From SAR202 cluster bacterium (GTDB lineage: Bacteria > Chloroflexota > Dehalococcoidia > Lucifugimonadales > UBA1123), in assembly GCA_030752795.1 (NCBI GenBank), contig JASMDM010000010.1, positions 62,001 through 126,000 on the forward strand: a stretch of 64,000 bases of DNA, given 5' to 3'. The number at the start of each line of letters is the position of its first letter. The stretch's first letter is position 1. Made by a program: the position numbers and the translations under genes. Shown piece by piece: positions 17,281 through 26,995 of this stretch. The notes below the pieces were generated by a model, which had not been told where the DNA came from, ran no database searches, and saw only the letters and a list, made by a program, of their open reading frames with translations.

Positions 17281-18597
17281 TTATAGTCGTGCGCACCGAC
17301 CCGTGCCACTGCCCTTGGCCCTGCGTACGCCGCCCATGTCGGCGCCTTCGAGGGGCACTTTGCCGATTGCGGTGTCGCGCTCCAACGAATCGAGGCGTTC
17401 CCGCGGGATGCCAAGCACCTCGCCTAGCACGTAGTCGTTATGTTGGCCGAGCCCGGGCGCCGGTTCGTGCCTTGGCTCGGGTTCCGACTCCAGCTTCCAG
17501 ATCGGACCACTCATCGGGTGTGTGCCCGCGTCAGGATGATCGATCGTTCTGAAGTAGCCTCGATCTTGCAAATGAGGATCGTCGTACGTCCCCGCGCAGC
17601 AATCCAGAACCGGTCCGGCCGGAACGCCACGCTCTTGCAAACGCTCCGTGACGCGTTGCCGGTTCTGTGTGGATGTCCATCGACTCAGCGCGGCGTCGAT
17701 ATCGTCGTGGCGCGCCAGTCTGCCGTCCAGCGTCGACAGCCGGACGTCATCTGCGAGATCGGGGTCGACGACGACGTCGCACAACGCTTGCCACTCGGCG
17801 TCTGTCCGAACTGCGATCGCGACCCAGGCGTCTTCACCCTCGCACGGATACGCGCCGTGGGGTGCCATCGCCGGATGCCGGTTGCCGCGCCGCTCCCGAG
17901 CGTTGCCGGTTAGCTCATATTCCAAGAAGACTTCGCCGAGGTGAGGGATGAACGCCTCGGATTGGGACAAGTCGATGAACTGGCTCTTGCCTGACAAGGC
18001 GCGCTGATAGACGGCGGTGCAGATGGCGAAGGCCGCCGTCACCCCTCCCACGGCATCCGGATGGTGCACCGGCGACAGCCGCGACAGGTCCAGGTCAGGG
18101 TAGCCTCGAAGCGCCGAATGGCCGGAGATAGCGTCGATGCTCATCCCCATGCTGCGTATGCCCTTGTACGGCCCGGTGTTCCCGTATCCGGGCATGAACA
18201 ACGCAATGATGTCCGGTCGGGCCTGACGCAGCGCATCGTATCCCAGGCCGAACTTCTCCATAACTCCGAACGAGTAGTTGCAAACAACGACATCGCTAAC
18301 GGCGACGAGGTTCAAGAAAGCATCTACGCCTTCAGGGCGGGTCAGGTCCAAGGTCATGGCGATCTTGTTCCGATTGATCGCGTTGAAGTTCGCGACCCGA
18401 TTCCACGGGCGTTCGCCAGGGTCGCCGTCCGGATATCCCGGCGCTCCGGGACGCGGCCGGATCGGTCCTCTCGCGATGCGCTGCACCGACTCTACTTTCA
18501 CGACCTCCGCGCCCATGTCGCCCAACAACGCCCCGCAAAACGGTCCCGCCCAGATCTCCGCGAGTTCCAAGACCCTGATTCCAGTGAGCGGCCTCAA
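17281..18597 (-). CDS. CaiB/BaiF family (class III) CoA-transferase
   Basis: This 438-residue family III CoA-transferase moves CoA between carboxylic acids through an aspartyl-CoA thioester. Family features are LTGIRVLELAEIWAGPFCGA, LLGDMGAEVVKVE, NRNKIAMTLDLTRPEG, VVVCNYSFGVMEKFGLGYD, and GYGNTGPYK. The expected catalytic aspartate is in VHHPDAVGGV. The start is a TTG that shares the bases TTGA with the stop of the upstream CoA-transferase, so the two are translationally coupled. Two adjacent subunits or paralogues may make a hetero-oligomer, as in some benzylsuccinate-type transferases, or serve two substrates. Confidence 0.9.
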   Translation of the reverse strand: MRPLTGIRVLELAEIWAGPFCGALLGDMGAEVVKVESVQRIARGPIRPRPGAPGYPDGDPGERPWNRVANFNAINRNKIAMTLDLTRPEGVDAFLNLVAVSDVVVCNYSFGVMEKFGLGYDALRQARPDIIALFMPGYGNTGPYKGIRSMGMSIDAISGHSALRGYPDLDLSRLSPVHHPDAVGGVTAAFAICTAVYQRALSGKSQFIDLSQSEAFIPHLGEVFLEYELTGNARERRGNRHPAMAPHGAYPCEGEDAWVAIAVRTDAEWQALCDVVVDPDLADDVRLSTLDGRLARHDDIDAALSRWTSTQNRQRVTERLQERGVPAGPVLDCCAGTYDDPHLQDRGYFRTIDHPDAGTHPMSGPIWKLESEPEPRHEPAPGLGQHNDYVLGEVLGIPRERLDSLERDTAIGKVPLEGADMGGVRRAKGSGTGRCARL

Positions 18598-19826
18598 ATC
18601 ACGCCTCGCCTTCGAAGTCCATCGATCTCGGAGCCGTTCATCCGAAGCACGTCCGAAAAGACCGCGCGTGTATGCTCCCCCAACCCGGGCGCCGGCATCT
18701 CTTCGACCCCGGGTGCGTCAGACAACTTGAACGGCTGGCCCGGATAGGCGAGGGTTCCGAATTCGGGATGGGCGATCCGGCGGAAGAAGCTCCGGTCTTT
18801 GAAGTGCTCGTCGGCCATGATCTCGGGCGGTGTCAAAACAGGCCCGCCCGGAATGCCCTCTTCCTGAGTGGCCTGGAACACTTCGGCGCGTGTGTGACGG
18901 TCCAGCCATTCCTGGAATATAGCCTCCAGCTCGATGCGGTTCTTGACCCGGTCTTCGGGTTCGACGAACCGTGGGTCACGAGTCAGCTCGGACTTGCCGA
19001 TCATTCGCGCGATGTTGGGCCACATCCGCGGTCCCAGCGGCAGGAAGCTCATGTGGCCGTCCTTGCATCGGAACGTGCCCACCGCGTAAGGCTCGCGCCC
19101 CCCGGCCGCCGATGTTCGCGGCTCCCGGCGTAGGTCCAGCTCGCCGTTGTAGACGAAGGGCGCCCGCCGCCCGATCTGGTGCGGATGCCCGGCCATGCAT
19201 TCCATTATCGAGAGGTCGATCCAATCGCCTTCCCCGGTCATCAGCGCGCCGACGCACGAGGCCACAGTCGCGGCAGCGGCGGCGGTTCCGGCGAAATACC
19301 CCGCGATCTCCCCGCCGTACATCAACGGGTGACGCTCCGGAATGCCTTCACGTGCCATGCCTCCGCCCATCGCGAACACGGTGAGCTCGGTGTACTCGAA
19401 ATCTTTGTAGGGGCCTGTCTGCCCGAACGGGGTGACCGAGGTCATGACGATTCCGGGTGTCTGATCGCGCAGCCGATCGTAGCCGATGCTGAGCGACCCC
19501 ATGATGCCGGGCTTCAGGCTCTCGACGATGATATGGCTTTTGGAAGCGAGATCATGAAACGCGGCCTGCCCCGGTTCGCTTTCGAGGTCCAGAGTGACGC
19601 TCTGTTTGTCAGCATTGAGATGCAGGAAGAACGCGGCATCTTCTTTTGAGGACGGGCTGGGCGCACGCTGTCCGGCCCATTGTCGTGCCGACATCGAATC
19701 GACGCCGGGTTTCTCGACCTTGATCACCTCGGCGCCATACTGGGCCAGAAGTTTTGCGCAAAACGGCCCGGCGACGCCGTCGGCCACCTCGAGCACGCGT
19801 ATGCCGTCAAGAATCGCTACAGGCAC
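18594..19826 (-). CDS. CaiB/BaiF family (class III) CoA-transferase, second subunit or paralogue
   Basis: This 410-residue protein has the family III pattern: ILDGIRVLEVADGVAGPFCA, LLAQYGAEVIKVEKPG, KQSVTLDLESEPG, SHIIVESLKPGIMGSLSIGYD and TPFGQTGPYKDFEYTEL. The segment between about 160 and 180 reads MYGGEIAGYFAGTAAA, where many relatives have a catalytic aspartate. Here the nearest acid is Glu, so this subunit may be non-catalytic and act with the overlapping partner. GTG 19826 is chosen over a longer form because GGAGGAGGTAG lies just upstream. It is first in the minus-strand series. Confidence 0.87.
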   Translation of the reverse strand: MPVAILDGIRVLEVADGVAGPFCAKLLAQYGAEVIKVEKPGVDSMSARQWAGQRAPSPSSKEDAAFFLHLNADKQSVTLDLESEPGQAAFHDLASKSHIIVESLKPGIMGSLSIGYDRLRDQTPGIVMTSVTPFGQTGPYKDFEYTELTVFAMGGGMAREGIPERHPLMYGGEIAGYFAGTAAAAATVASCVGALMTGEGDWIDLSIMECMAGHPHQIGRRAPFVYNGELDLRREPRTSAAGGREPYAVGTFRCKDGHMSFLPLGPRMWPNIARMIGKSELTRDPRFVEPEDRVKNRIELEAIFQEWLDRHTRAEVFQATQEEGIPGGPVLTPPEIMADEHFKDRSFFRRIAHPEFGTLAYPGQPFKLSDAPGVEEMPAPGLGEHTRAVFSDVLRMNGSEIDGLRRRGVI

Positions 19827-20004
19827 CCATCTACCTCCTCCGCCCTGGTGGCGGCAACGCCAATTCTCCACGCGGCGGCTGTGCCTGTCAACATCGCACG
19901 GAGATGTTCGACGGTTGTTCGTTGCCGAGGTTCACCCAAGTTGATAAGCTATAGGCAGCCGCTAAGGGACGGCCCAGACACGACCAGCGATACGGGGAAC
20001 CGAG

Positions 20005-21147
20005 ATGCAAGACGTATTCCGCGAGGCTGTAAACCTTCTCGAGAAGGACGACCAGATGGTCGTGGCAACAGTCATCCGAACCAAAGGGTCCACGCCACAG
20101 AAGCCTGGCGCGAAGTTGCTCGTGCGCAGAGACGGCACCGGCGTCGGCACGCTGGGCGGAGGTTGCGTCGAAGGCGACATCTGGTTCGAAGCCACGCAAC
20201 TCATGAAGCGCGGAGGCGATACCCAGTACCGTGAGTACGAGTTGAACGAAGACCTCGCCGCCGAAGACGGCCTCGTGTGCGGCGGCACGATGTTCTTCCT
20301 CATCGACCCGATCTACAGCCCCGACGAATACCTGCCCTACGCCCGCGAGATCGAGGCGGCGTACCAGGGCAAGGGACCCGTCGCGGTGGCGAACCTGATC
20401 AAACCGGCTCCAGGCAGCGACGCCGCTCTCGGCTCGAAGCTGTTCGTGCGGGAAGACGGCTCGACCGAAGGCACTCTGCACGATGTCAATCTCGACGAGG
20501 ACGCCGCGGATCTCGCTCAGGACTTGATGATCCACGGCAAGAGCGAGTACGTCGTCGCCGACAACGGCGCGGAGTACTTCGTCGAAGCGTTCACGACCCC
20601 GCCTCAACTGGTGATCTGCGGCGGAGGTCACGTCTCGAAGGCGATTGCGGCCCACGCGGCCAGCCTGGGATTCCGGCTTTTCGTCACCGACGACCGAGAA
20701 GAGTTCGCCAACCGACAGCGATTCCCCGACGCTGACATGATCGTTGCCAAGCCGCCGGCGGAGGCGCTCAAGGAACTGCCGATCAACCCCAACACGTTCA
20801 TCATCGTCGCCACTCGCGGCCACAAGTTCGACGCCATCGCCACAGCCGCCGCAGCCGCCACTGAAGCCCGCTACGTCGGCTTGATGGGCAGCAAGCGCAA
20901 GACCATCCTGATCTACGAAGACTTGGTCCGCATGGGCCTGTCGGTCGATCGCATCCGCGAAATCCGCTCCCCAATCGGCCTGGACATCAAGGCCCGGACT
21001 CCGGAAGAGATCGCCATCTCCATCATCGCGGAGGTCCTGCTGTTCCGGCTGGGAGGCGCAGGTCTCCCGATGAAGCTGGAGCAACGCCAGATCGACCGGA
21101 TCGTCGCGAAGGTGGAGGCCGAGAAGGCCGTACCGGTCGCCGACTAG
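20005..21147 (+). CDS. XdhC/CoxI family molybdoenzyme maturation protein
   Basis: This 380-residue protein contains the N-terminal XdhC/CoxI domain (VVATVIRTKGSTPQKPGAKL, GTLGGGCVEGDIW, DGLVCGG with its conserved Cys near residue 92) and a C-terminal Rossmann domain (LVICGGGHVSKAIAAHAASL, then VATRGHKFD and YVGLMGSKRK). Family members bind and sulfurate molybdenum cofactor and insert it into xanthine-dehydrogenase or CO-dehydrogenase-type enzymes. It is followed after 17 bp by a MocA-like nucleotidyltransferase. No molybdo-hydroxylase subunits are present in the window, so the client enzyme is encoded elsewhere. Confidence 0.92.
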   Translation: MQDVFREAVNLLEKDDQMVVATVIRTKGSTPQKPGAKLLVRRDGTGVGTLGGGCVEGDIWFEATQLMKRGGDTQYREYELNEDLAAEDGLVCGGTMFFLIDPIYSPDEYLPYAREIEAAYQGKGPVAVANLIKPAPGSDAALGSKLFVREDGSTEGTLHDVNLDEDAADLAQDLMIHGKSEYVVADNGAEYFVEAFTTPPQLVICGGGHVSKAIAAHAASLGFRLFVTDDREEFANRQRFPDADMIVAKPPAEALKELPINPNTFIIVATRGHKFDAIATAAAAATEARYVGLMGSKRKTILIYEDLVRMGLSVDRIREIRSPIGLDIKARTPEEIAISIIAEVLLFRLGGAGLPMKLEQRQIDRIVAKVEAEKAVPVAD

Positions 21148-21164
21148 CGTAAAGCCGACTCAAA

Positions 21165-21806
21165 GTGAGCACTCGAGACGAAATTGACGGCGGAGCAAGC
21201 GCTCCTCCCACGCAGTTCGTCTCGGCGATCCTGACCGCGGCCGGCCAGTCCACTCGCATGGGCAGCCCGAAGCCTTTATTGTCGTGGCGCGGCACAACGT
21301 TGCTCGAATATCAGGTTTCATGCCTGCTGGAGGGCGGCGCGTCCGAGGTGATCGTCGTACTCGGCCACCGATCAGAAGACATTGCTCCGCACGTCAAAGG
21401 CGCCAATGTCCGATACGTCGTCAACCCGAGATACATCGAAGGCAGATCGACCTCAGTGGTTTGTGGAGTCGATGCCGTCTCGCCTTTATGCGAAGCGATC
21501 ATGCTGCTCGCCGTCGACCAACCCCGGACGCCCGAGATCGTCGCCCGGGTCATAGACTCCCACGCGGCCAACGACGCCCTCGTCACGTCGCCCCGACACG
21601 AGGGCCACGGTGGCCATCCTCTGGTCTTCGCCGCGAGCCTCAAGCCCGAGCTCATGCGCATCACGGAAGAGCGTCAGGGCATCCGCGAGGTGTTCGATCG
21701 CCACAGAGACAGTGTCCTGGAACTGCCACTCAACGACCCGATGATCCGGCTGGACTTCAACACCCCGGACGAGTACGAGGCGGCCAGGCGCCAGTACGAA
21801 GCGTGA
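21165..21806 (+). CDS. MocA-like molybdenum cofactor cytidylyltransferase (NTP transferase)
   Basis: This 213-residue protein has an MobA/MocA-type nucleotidyltransferase fold. The nucleotide loop LTAAGQSTRMGSPKPLLSW lies at about 21-39. VIVVLGHRSEDI, NPRYIEGRSTSV, LLAVDQPRTP (the metal-binding Asp) and GHGGHPLVFAA complete the family pattern. MocA converts Mo-molybdopterin to the cytosine dinucleotide form used by xanthine-dehydrogenase-family enzymes. Pairing with XdhC 17 bp upstream supports this over a sugar-nucleotide role. The start is GTG at 21165; about 18 residues precede the fold. Confidence 0.85.
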   Translation: MSTRDEIDGGASAPPTQFVSAILTAAGQSTRMGSPKPLLSWRGTTLLEYQVSCLLEGGASEVIVVLGHRSEDIAPHVKGANVRYVVNPRYIEGRSTSVVCGVDAVSPLCEAIMLLAVDQPRTPEIVARVIDSHAANDALVTSPRHEGHGGHPLVFAASLKPELMRITEERQGIREVFDRHRDSVLELPLNDPMIRLDFNTPDEYEAARRQYEA

Positions 21807-21821
21807 ACACCGCTGCCCATT

Positions 21822-21856
21822 CGCCATTCTGAGGCCGCAGCCGAAGAATCTGGTCG
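21822..21856 (+). repeat. Single arm of the REPIN-like family
   Basis: CGCCATTCTGAGGCCGCAGC followed by CGAAGAATCTGGTCG is a clean copy of the arm consensus, here without a facing inverted partner. It directly follows the mocA-like stop codon. Confidence 0.75.
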
Positions 21857-21875
21857 TACGACGATCACGCCGCGC

Positions 21876-22118
21876 CTACAGACACCTCGGCGTTTGAGCC
21901 GCCCAGCGAGCCCATGCCGCTGGAGTCACGGCCGGCAACCGGAAAACCCACGTCGCGATGAACTCGCCGTCGTGCCATTGGGGCTCCGACTCGAGGTCGC
22001 CCATCAGGCGCTGCAACCAGGCGTCCTGGTCCGGGTCGTCGGCATTGGTGTGGTAGACGTCTTTGTTCTCGAAGATGCCCATCATGATCATGTCCCGCGG
22101 GTCCGAGTCGAGATTCAC
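21876..22118 (-). pseudogene. 5'-truncated antibiotic-biosynthesis-monooxygenase-like (ABM) domain
   Basis: The frame encodes only the C-terminal two thirds of a ferredoxin-like ABM-type barrel: SGYLVNLDSDPRDMIMMGIF, ENKDVYHTNADDPDQDAWLQ, then LESEPQWHDGEFIAT. Homologues of this kind start some 25-30 residues earlier with a first beta strand. Upstream codons in the same frame stay open for 16 residues to a TGA but contain no good start or ribosome site. The C-terminus adds about 20 residues beyond the domain. It is most likely a decayed remnant. Confidence 0.55.
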
Positions 22119-22327
22119 CAGGTAGCCTGAAACGGCGCCGTCAATCTTGGGCTTGCGTTCCGCGTTTCACTCCTGTAGAGGGTGCTGAGCTCGTCCCTAG
22201 TGCCCTGCCTTGACTCTGAAATGCGCAACTGTCCCGTACATCGTATCCTCTGCCTCCCGGTCGTATAGCGATTCATCCACACAATGTTAGAGTACGTCCG
22301 ATACCGACGCGAACACAAACAATTGCG

Positions 22328-24205
22328 CTACCCGCTCCAGGCCTGCCACGCGCGCTCCAGACGTTTCTGCGCGACCTGATGCTTCTTACCCAGATCGGCG
22401 ATCTTGTCGATGTCCTGGCTTGCCGACGCTTCAGCGAGCTGGCGTTCAATTCGGGCGATTCTGGCCTCGAGTTTCTCGATGGTTGCGCCGTGGTCGACGG
22501 CCGATGCCACGGGCTCCGCGGCGCGTTCTTGCTTTTTCGTTTCGCGAACCCGTCGTCGTTGCCGGGCTTTGGCTCGCTTCGAAACCAGAGGCGCGACCGC
22601 TGGCTGCTTGGACTGGACCCACTCCGGAAACGTTCCCGGGAACAGCTTCGCGACGCCGTCCTCGATGGACCAGATCTGATCCGCCATCAGAGAGATGAAG
22701 TGGCGGTCGTGCGAGACGAACAACAGCGCGCCCGAATAATTCGACAGCGTGTCTTCCAACGCTTCGCGACTCGGGATGTCCAGGTGCGTTGTCGGCTCGT
22801 CCAGGATCAGCACGTTGGGCTCGGTGATCAGCAGCCGGGCCAGAGCGAGCCTGGTGCGCTCACCGCCGCTCAGCACAGCGACCTGCTTGAACACGTCGTC
22901 GCCCGTGAACAGGAATCGGGCGAGGTAGCTGCGAGCGTCAACAAGTTGCAGGTTCCTTATGTCGATCAATGCGTCGAGGACGGATCTACCGTCGGGCAGA
23001 TCGTCGGTGCCTTGCTGCAGATACCCGACATCGACGTTGTGCCCGAGTGCGATCGAGCCCGCGAGCGATTGCTGTTGCCCCAGAATCGTTCGCAGGAGCG
23101 TCGTCTTGCCGATGCCGTTGGCCCCAACGATGGCCGTTCGTGATCCGCGCTCCAGTTCGATCTTCGGGATCGACACCAGTTCTACCGATTTTGCGTCTTC
23201 GACGAAGCCCACTTTGAGGCCACGAATGCCGAGAACAACGCCGCCTGTTCGTGTGGCGTTGGCGGCCGAGATGCGGATCGACCGGTCGCGTTCCGGCGCG
23301 TCGATGCGTTCCATCCGCCCGAGTCTGGTTTGCCGTCCTCGGGCCTCTTTCGTTCGTTGACCGGCCATGTATCGTTGGATGAACGACTCTTCCTTCGCGA
23401 TGAACTCTTGCTGGCTGTCGAAATCCTTTTGCTGCCGCTCGACCTGAGCTTGCTTCAGCTCTCTGTATTTCGAGTAGTTGCCAGGGAACCGCTGGAGCCG
23501 TCCATGGTCCATCTCCCATATTTCGGTCGCGACTCGGTCCAGGAAATACCGGTCGTGCGAAACGACCACAACGGAGTAGTCGAAGCTGGAGAGGAATCCT
23601 TCGAGCCAGTCAAGCCCGTCGAAATCGAGGTAGTTCGTGGGTTCGTCGAGCACCAGCAGGTCAGGGTCCGTGAGCAGGGCTCGGGCCAGAGCCGCCCGGG
23701 TTCGCTCGCCGCCACTCGCCATCGACGAAGGCGTTTCGAGCGTGTCCCGCGCCAGGCCCACGCCCGCGACGACGCGTTCCATCCGGTTCATGTAATCGTA
23801 GCCGCCCTCGGATTCATACTGCTCCAGCAGCGACGAGTAACGGCGCTCGGCCTGACGCCGTTCGTCGTCGTCGGACTGCTCGAGATCCGCTGCGCTGGTC
23901 GCGAGTTGATGCTCGAGTTTCAGGAGACCGTCGAACGCGATCATGATCTCGTCGTGTAGGGTGCCGTCGCGAGCCGCGTCAGGGATCTGCGAGACGTGGC
24001 CGATTCGTAGCGAGCGTGCTCGGCTCACGCTCCCGCCATTGGGCTCGAGTTCGCCGGTCAGTACGCGCAGCAACGATGTCTTGCCGCCGCCGTTCGGGCC
24101 GACGATGCCGACACGCGCCTGTTCATGCACGTCGAGGCTGATGCCCGAGAACACTTCGATCTCGCCGTAAAACAACCTGAGCTGAGAAGCAGAAAGAGTA
24201 GGCAA
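22328..24205 (-). CDS. ABC-F family ATPase
   Basis: This 625-residue cytosolic protein has two ABC ATPase domains and no membrane segments, the ABC-F layout for ribosome-associated translation factors or antibiotic-protection proteins. Domain 1 has Walker A GPNGGGKTS near 36-44, signature ASGGERTRAALARAL and Walker B LLVLDEPTN. The interdomain linker (residues about 235-310) is charged and helical with KEESFIQRYMAGQRTKEARG. Domain 2 has GANGIGKTT, LSGGERTRLALARLL and LILDEPTTHLD. A basic coiled-coil tail (about 545-625) resembles the C-terminal extension of Uup/ABCF3-like members. It follows the S9 peptidase gene by 5 bp, in one operon. The first signature has Ala for the usual Leu-Ser pair. 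Confidence 0.92.
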   Translation of the reverse strand: MPTLSASQLRLFYGEIEVFSGISLDVHEQARVGIVGPNGGGKTSLLRVLTGELEPNGGSVSRARSLRIGHVSQIPDAARDGTLHDEIMIAFDGLLKLEHQLATSAADLEQSDDDERRQAERRYSSLLEQYESEGGYDYMNRMERVVAGVGLARDTLETPSSMASGGERTRAALARALLTDPDLLVLDEPTNYLDFDGLDWLEGFLSSFDYSVVVVSHDRYFLDRVATEIWEMDHGRLQRFPGNYSKYRELKQAQVERQQKDFDSQQEFIAKEESFIQRYMAGQRTKEARGRQTRLGRMERIDAPERDRSIRISAANATRTGGVVLGIRGLKVGFVEDAKSVELVSIPKIELERGSRTAIVGANGIGKTTLLRTILGQQQSLAGSIALGHNVDVGYLQQGTDDLPDGRSVLDALIDIRNLQLVDARSYLARFLFTGDDVFKQVAVLSGGERTRLALARLLITEPNVLILDEPTTHLDIPSREALEDTLSNYSGALLFVSHDRHFISLMADQIWSIEDGVAKLFPGTFPEWVQSKQPAVAPLVSKRAKARQRRRVRETKKQERAAEPVASAVDHGATIEKLEARIARIERQLAEASASQDIDKIADLGKKHQVAQKRLERAWQAWSG

Positions 24206-24210
24206 TGCGA

Positions 24211-26208
24211 TCAGTCGTCCGCGGGAACAGGTTCGGCTTCGGCGTGCGAGGATGTCCCCGCTCCGATGTGCCCGATCATCCAGTCCAGCATCCGCGACAG
24301 ATACTCCATGCGCAGCTTCGGGTGTCCTCTGCGCAGGAAGCTGTGGGCGCAGTCCGGGAAGCGCACGAACTCGACTTCTTTGTCCAGCCGCTTAAGGGCG
24401 ACGAAGTACTGCTCACTCTGTTCAATCGGACACCGAGCATCTGCCTCGCCGTGCATCAGCAAGACAGGCGTTTCGACGTTCTGTGCGTAGGTCAGCGGCG
24501 AGTGCTCCCTGAATGCGTCCACTGCGTCGACGCGCCGGCCGCCCCACTGGACCTCGCCGAAGCTGACGCCGATGTCGGATGTGCCGTACATGCTGGACAG
24601 GTTTATGCATGGAGCCCCGACGACCGCAGCGTCGAAACGCGTGTCGTGCCCGATGATCCACGAGCTCATGAATCCGCCGTAGCTGTAGCCGGTGATGCCC
24701 AGCCTCGATGCGTCGACGTAATCTCGGGCCGACACTTCGTCGACGGCGGCCATAATGTCCAGGTAGTCGCCGCCGCCCCAATCCGCGTGGACGGCCATCA
24801 TGAAGTCGACGCCGTACGTAGACGTCCCTCGCGGATTGACCGCGAGGACGATATAGCCCGCGGTCGCGAGCACCTGCTGGATGTCGTTAAACGCATCCGA
24901 GAACACGCCGTGCGGCCCCCCGTGGATGTCGAGGACGAGCGGATACTGCTGCGTTTGGTCGAAGTCCGGCGGGAAGAACAGGCGAGATTCGATTTCCGAT
25001 CCCGCTCGGTTCATCGTGAATTTCTCAAACAGCGCTGGCGGATGTTCTCGAAGGTATTCGCGGTTGTAGTCGGTCAGTTGACTCATGGCGCCCGAGTCGA
25101 GCTCAACCCGGTGCAGATTGCCCGGCGAGTCCGGCGTCGCGCTCAAGACGACGGCCCGTTTTCCGGCAGCATCGAATGTGACCGCGGTGAACATCGCGCC
25201 ACCGCCTGCGATCTTGTGCAGGGCGCCGTCAGTGACGGCAATCTCATACAGGGCGGACTCGCCCCGCGCGTCGCCTTGGAACACGATGCGGTCATCGGAT
25301 CGCCAACGAATGTCAGGCGGCGGAATCAGTGGAGCGTACCCGCCGGCCGGCTTCAACGAGTCGTCGGTGAGTCTTCGCGGCGGCTGTCCAGGCTGGAGCA
25401 TGTACAACCATCCCTGCCATCCCGCTGGAGCTTCACCGCGATCTGACCCGACTACCGCGATTGCGTGTCCGGTCGGCGACCAGGTCACCGCGGCGATGCC
25501 GGACAGTCCCTCCGATCGGTGCTCCAGCGCCCCTCCTCCGGATGCGACAACGTATACGTCCGAACGAGTCTCGATGTCCTTGGCGTCGCGTCGGTCGCCG
25601 ATGAACGCGATGCCGGAGCCGTCTGGCGACCATGTAGGCGCGCTGTCGTCGCCATCGCCGTCGGTAATTTGCTTCATCTCGCCTGAGCTGACGTCCACCG
25701 TGAATATGTGGCTGAACGCGTCTCCGCGCCAGCCGATCGTGTCGCCTCGATACCGGATGCGCCGAACGACTTTGGTTCGGGGCATCTTCGCGTCTGCCGC
25801 GTCACCCGGAGGCAAGTCCGGGTCCACGTCGGACGCGAACGCCAACGAACTTGAATCCGGGGACCACTCGATTGCAGCGATGCCGCCTGGGACCGACGTC
25901 AACTGACGCGCCTCGCCTCCCGCTGTCGGGATGATCCAGATCTGCTTCCGACCGTTACCGTCCGGCCGCACAAACGCCATCGACGCGCCGTCCGGCGAGA
26001 ACCTCGGGCTCCCGTCTTCGTCGCCGCTGGTGAAATCCGCGGCGTCGCCGCCATTGGTTGTCGCGACCATGATCTTCGATTGCTGTTTCAGGCTGACCCG
26101 GTCGATTGTCGATCGCACGAACGCCACTCGGCTCCCGTCTGCCGATAGGCACGGGTCCGAAACGCTGGTCAGTTTGACGATGAGCTCGGGCGTAATGGGA
26201 CTAGGCAT
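24211..26208 (-). CDS. Prolyl-oligopeptidase family (S9) serine peptidase
   Basis: This 665-residue S9 peptidase has an N-terminal WD40/TolB-like propeller (repeats of LSADGSRVAFVRS, FSPDGASMAFVRPDG, WSPDSSSLAFASDVD). The C-terminal hydrolase domain has triad Ser509 in TGYSYGGFM, Asp590 in GEADARCP and His622 in CAHSF. This matches dipeptidyl-aminopeptidase/acylaminoacyl-peptidase enzymes. No signal peptide is visible. ATG 26208 follows AAGGAGAGACCC. It is cotranscribed with the downstream ABC-F gene. It is distinct from the S9 protein at 12522-14453, whose nucleophile motif is GGSAGG. Confidence 0.92.
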   Translation of the reverse strand: MPSPITPELIVKLTSVSDPCLSADGSRVAFVRSTIDRVSLKQQSKIMVATTNGGDAADFTSGDEDGSPRFSPDGASMAFVRPDGNGRKQIWIIPTAGGEARQLTSVPGGIAAIEWSPDSSSLAFASDVDPDLPPGDAADAKMPRTKVVRRIRYRGDTIGWRGDAFSHIFTVDVSSGEMKQITDGDGDDSAPTWSPDGSGIAFIGDRRDAKDIETRSDVYVVASGGGALEHRSEGLSGIAAVTWSPTGHAIAVVGSDRGEAPAGWQGWLYMLQPGQPPRRLTDDSLKPAGGYAPLIPPPDIRWRSDDRIVFQGDARGESALYEIAVTDGALHKIAGGGAMFTAVTFDAAGKRAVVLSATPDSPGNLHRVELDSGAMSQLTDYNREYLREHPPALFEKFTMNRAGSEIESRLFFPPDFDQTQQYPLVLDIHGGPHGVFSDAFNDIQQVLATAGYIVLAVNPRGTSTYGVDFMMAVHADWGGGDYLDIMAAVDEVSARDYVDASRLGITGYSYGGFMSSWIIGHDTRFDAAVVGAPCINLSSMYGTSDIGVSFGEVQWGGRRVDAVDAFREHSPLTYAQNVETPVLLMHGEADARCPIEQSEQYFVALKRLDKEVEFVRFPDCAHSFLRRGHPKLRMEYLSRMLDWMIGHIGAGTSSHAEAEPVPADD

Positions 26209-26560
26209 GGGTCTCTCCTTGGATATCGCATCGGGATATCGTAACGCCTGAACTATCTAACCCCACCGGCTGGCGGCGCGTCAAGCTGGCCGTCGTCCGA
26301 ACGACGACTCGCCGAGTCACACTGAGCGCGCGCCTACTTTCGGCTGGCAGAAGATTGATCAGTCGTAATAGACCGTCCATTAGCTTCGGACGAGACGCCA
26401 TTCAATTGATCGGCGTCAGTTTCCGGTATTCGGTGCGCGTTGGGCAATGTCATGACCGCACGCTAGACGTCCTTCATTCGGCAAACGGCAGCGCTCGAAT
26501 GCAGAAAACGTTGGAGGATTCAGGGCATGTTTGGGTTGTTTGGTCACAAACTTGGATCTG

Positions 26561-26644
26561 TCCCACCCACCCGCCCGCGAAGGTTTTCTTAGTATATGAA
26601 CCGACACCCCAAAACCCTGGCGTGGGCTCGCCCCCTGCACCCCC
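26561..26644 (+). repeat. GC-rich dispersed repeat, copy 2 (diverged)
   Basis: TCCCACCCACCCGCCCGCGA, then AGGTTTTCTTAGTATATGAA, then a segment ending CGTGGGCTCGCCCCCTGCAC. It aligns with the copy at 41166-41239 and more loosely with those at 11.3 and 60.7 kb. It lies in a 787-bp gene-free stretch (26209-26995), in which I recognise nothing else. Confidence 0.6.
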
Positions 26645-26995
26645 ACTTCCTCGCCTTACGAGGGCGCATAGGATTGTCCAGAGATATTCGCTCTGGCAAA
26701 CGGGAGGGCAGATGCCCGTTACGCCTGTTCGAGACCGAAGGTGCTACCGGATCCATTCCGACACCGTGTGGCGCTCAGGCGGCAACACGTGCAAATTATC
26801 ATGGGCAGCCAGTTAGGCGTTGCGTCGTGGGCGGTTGGGGACTTGTGTCGGTCGTCGTCGCGCTGGGTCACTGTCGAGTTGGACGCGCACGTGCGGCCTT
26901 TCGGTCCCTTTGGTCCCTTCCCTCCACTCCGAAAAAGTTGCGGCGCGCAACACGGCGAGGTATCGTATCAGGCACCCTGACCTGAAGCGTGCCTG

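Noticed and set aside
24205-25446. 413-codon open frame on the plus strand over the S9 peptidase
   Set aside because: Shadow of the minus-strand peptidase, which has a full catalytic triad and propeller repeats.
26355-26985. Overlapping open frames in the 26.2-27.0 kb gap
   Set aside because: They run across a dispersed repeat and low-complexity GC-rich DNA, lack ribosome sites and have no recognisable domain.
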